In this document: piece after piece, positions 4,906 to 5,380 of the stretch
Layout: every line of letters begins with the position of its first letter
How positions within the stretch are numbered: the first letter of the stretch is position 1
NCBI GenBank assembly: GCA_946408865.1
Contig: CAMJTZ010000137.1
Span: forward strand, 1 to 5,380
Reading direction: 5' to 3'
From: an uncultured Clostridia bacterium
Lineage (GTDB): Bacteria; Bacillota_A; Clostridia; Christensenellales; Aristaeellaceae
Length of the DNA stretch: 5,380 nucleotides
The notes under the pieces: model-generated
Database searches by the model: none
The model's input: the letters and a program-made list of their open reading frames with translations, nothing else
What the model was told of the DNA's origin: nothing
Program-made: the position numbers and the translations under genes

Positions 4906-5380
4906 ATGAAATCAAGGCTGCAGCGAATTCTTTCCGTCCTGTGCGTCCTGGCGATGCTGGCCGGCTGCATGGCTGTGACCGCCTTCGCCGAGGAAGCGGA
5001 TCCGGTCAGCCGGGCCATTGTGGTCGAATGGAATGACCAGGATAACTACGACGGTCTTCGTCCCGCATACGTTAATGCCTTCATCGACGGCGAAACGGTA
5101 CGGCTCAGCGAAGAGAACAGCTGGACCGCAGTGCGGACGGTGAGACCGGACTCCGAATGGCAAATCGAAGAAGAATTCGAAGGATATGAAAGTAAAATCG
5201 TCGGCAAGGAAGTCGTAACGGTCACCTACACGCATGTGCCGGCTACCACGTCCTTTACCGCAACCGTTGTCTGGGAAGACAACGACAATGCGCTGGGTCT
5301 GCGGCCTGAAACGATCCGCCTCCTCCTGCTGGCGGACGGCGAAGTCTGCCGCACCCCGGTGGATGCGAAGGATGGAGCTT
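4906..5380 (+). CDS. Secreted protein with Cna B-like repeats, 5' part only (cut off by window edge)
   Basis: The open frame runs 158 codons to the right edge with no stop. The start is a signal peptide (MKSRLQRILSVL, then a hydrophobic core) with an AFA cleavage site after residue 28. A lipobox-like LAGC at 18-21 is an alternative that would make it a lipoprotein. Two Cna B-like units follow. Repeat 1 (about 36-112) has VVEWNDQDNYDGLRP, then FIDGETV, a conserved tryptophan (W73), WQIEEEFEGY and VTYTH. Repeat 2 starts near 117 with TATVVWEDNDNALGLRPE and LLLADGEV, and is cut by the edge. The W-x-D-x-D...G-x-RP pattern is the Cna B hallmark. The lysine expected two residues before the tryptophan is valine in both repeats, and the terminal asparagine is replaced in repeat 1. 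Such domains usually form stalks of surface adhesins. A sorting signal, if any, lies outside the window. Confidence 0.85.
   Translation, partial: MKSRLQRILSVLCVLAMLAGCMAVTAFAEEADPVSRAIVVEWNDQDNYDGLRPAYVNAFIDGETVRLSEENSWTAVRTVRPDSEWQIEEEFEGYESKIVGKEVVTVTYTHVPATTSFTATVVWEDNDNALGLRPETIRLLLLADGEVCRTPVDAKDGA

Noticed and set aside
1..5380. Mobile element, CRISPR array, tRNA or phage signature
   Set aside because: No transposase or integrase motif, no regularly spaced repeats, no cloverleaf-like sequence and no target-site duplication was seen.

Overview
The window comes from a GC-rich bacterium, most likely a member of the Bacillota (class Clostridia, perhaps a gut or rumen lineage). This is inferred from a KtrB/KtrA-type potassium uptake pair, a GtrB-like membrane glycosyltransferase, a secreted CotH-family kinase, and a secreted protein with Cna B-like repeats. 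The promoters are classical sigma-70/sigma-A boxes and most ribosome sites are purine-rich. No rRNA, tRNA, CRISPR array, transposase or integrase is visible. The taxonomy is an inference from gene families, not from a marker gene.

Left part, minus strand (1-1735): a two-gene potassium uptake operon. The channel-like subunit (KtrB/TrkH family, 320-1693) is transcribed first. The cytosolic NAD/ATP-binding regulatory subunit (KtrA/TrkA family) follows after a 16-nt gap that carries a strong Shine-Dalgarno, and it runs off the left edge. A good promoter for the pair (boxes at 1755-1750 and 1732-1727) shows that the upstream GTG at 1735 cannot be the start, because it lies ahead of the -10 box.

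Middle (1694-1915): a compact divergent intergenic region. A near-consensus promoter on the plus strand (1766-1794) faces away from the ktr promoter, and the two -35 boxes are only 10 bp apart. A perfect 7-bp inverted repeat lies across them, and an imperfect 25-bp palindrome covers the ktr -10 box and start point. The plus-strand transcript has a leader of about 115 nt with two potential hairpins.

Right part, plus strand: a two-gene operon encodes a polyprenyl-phosphate glycosyltransferase of the GtrB/ArnC/CsbB type (1916-2992) and a CotH kinase-like protein with a signal peptide (2989-4671). The genes overlap by ATGA, and a GC-only hairpin abuts the second ribosome site, so translational coupling is likely. 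A modest intrinsic terminator (4744-4768) ends the operon. A separate promoter (4772-4800) then drives, through a structured leader of about 100 nt, a secreted protein with at least two Cna B-like repeats (4906 to the right edge, incomplete).

The three plus-strand genes all concern the cell envelope or exterior: one would make a lipid-linked sugar at the membrane, one would phosphorylate a secreted or surface target, and one is a surface or secreted repeat protein. That they form one functional system is a hypothesis. The strongest part of it is the physical coupling of the glycosyltransferase to the CotH kinase.
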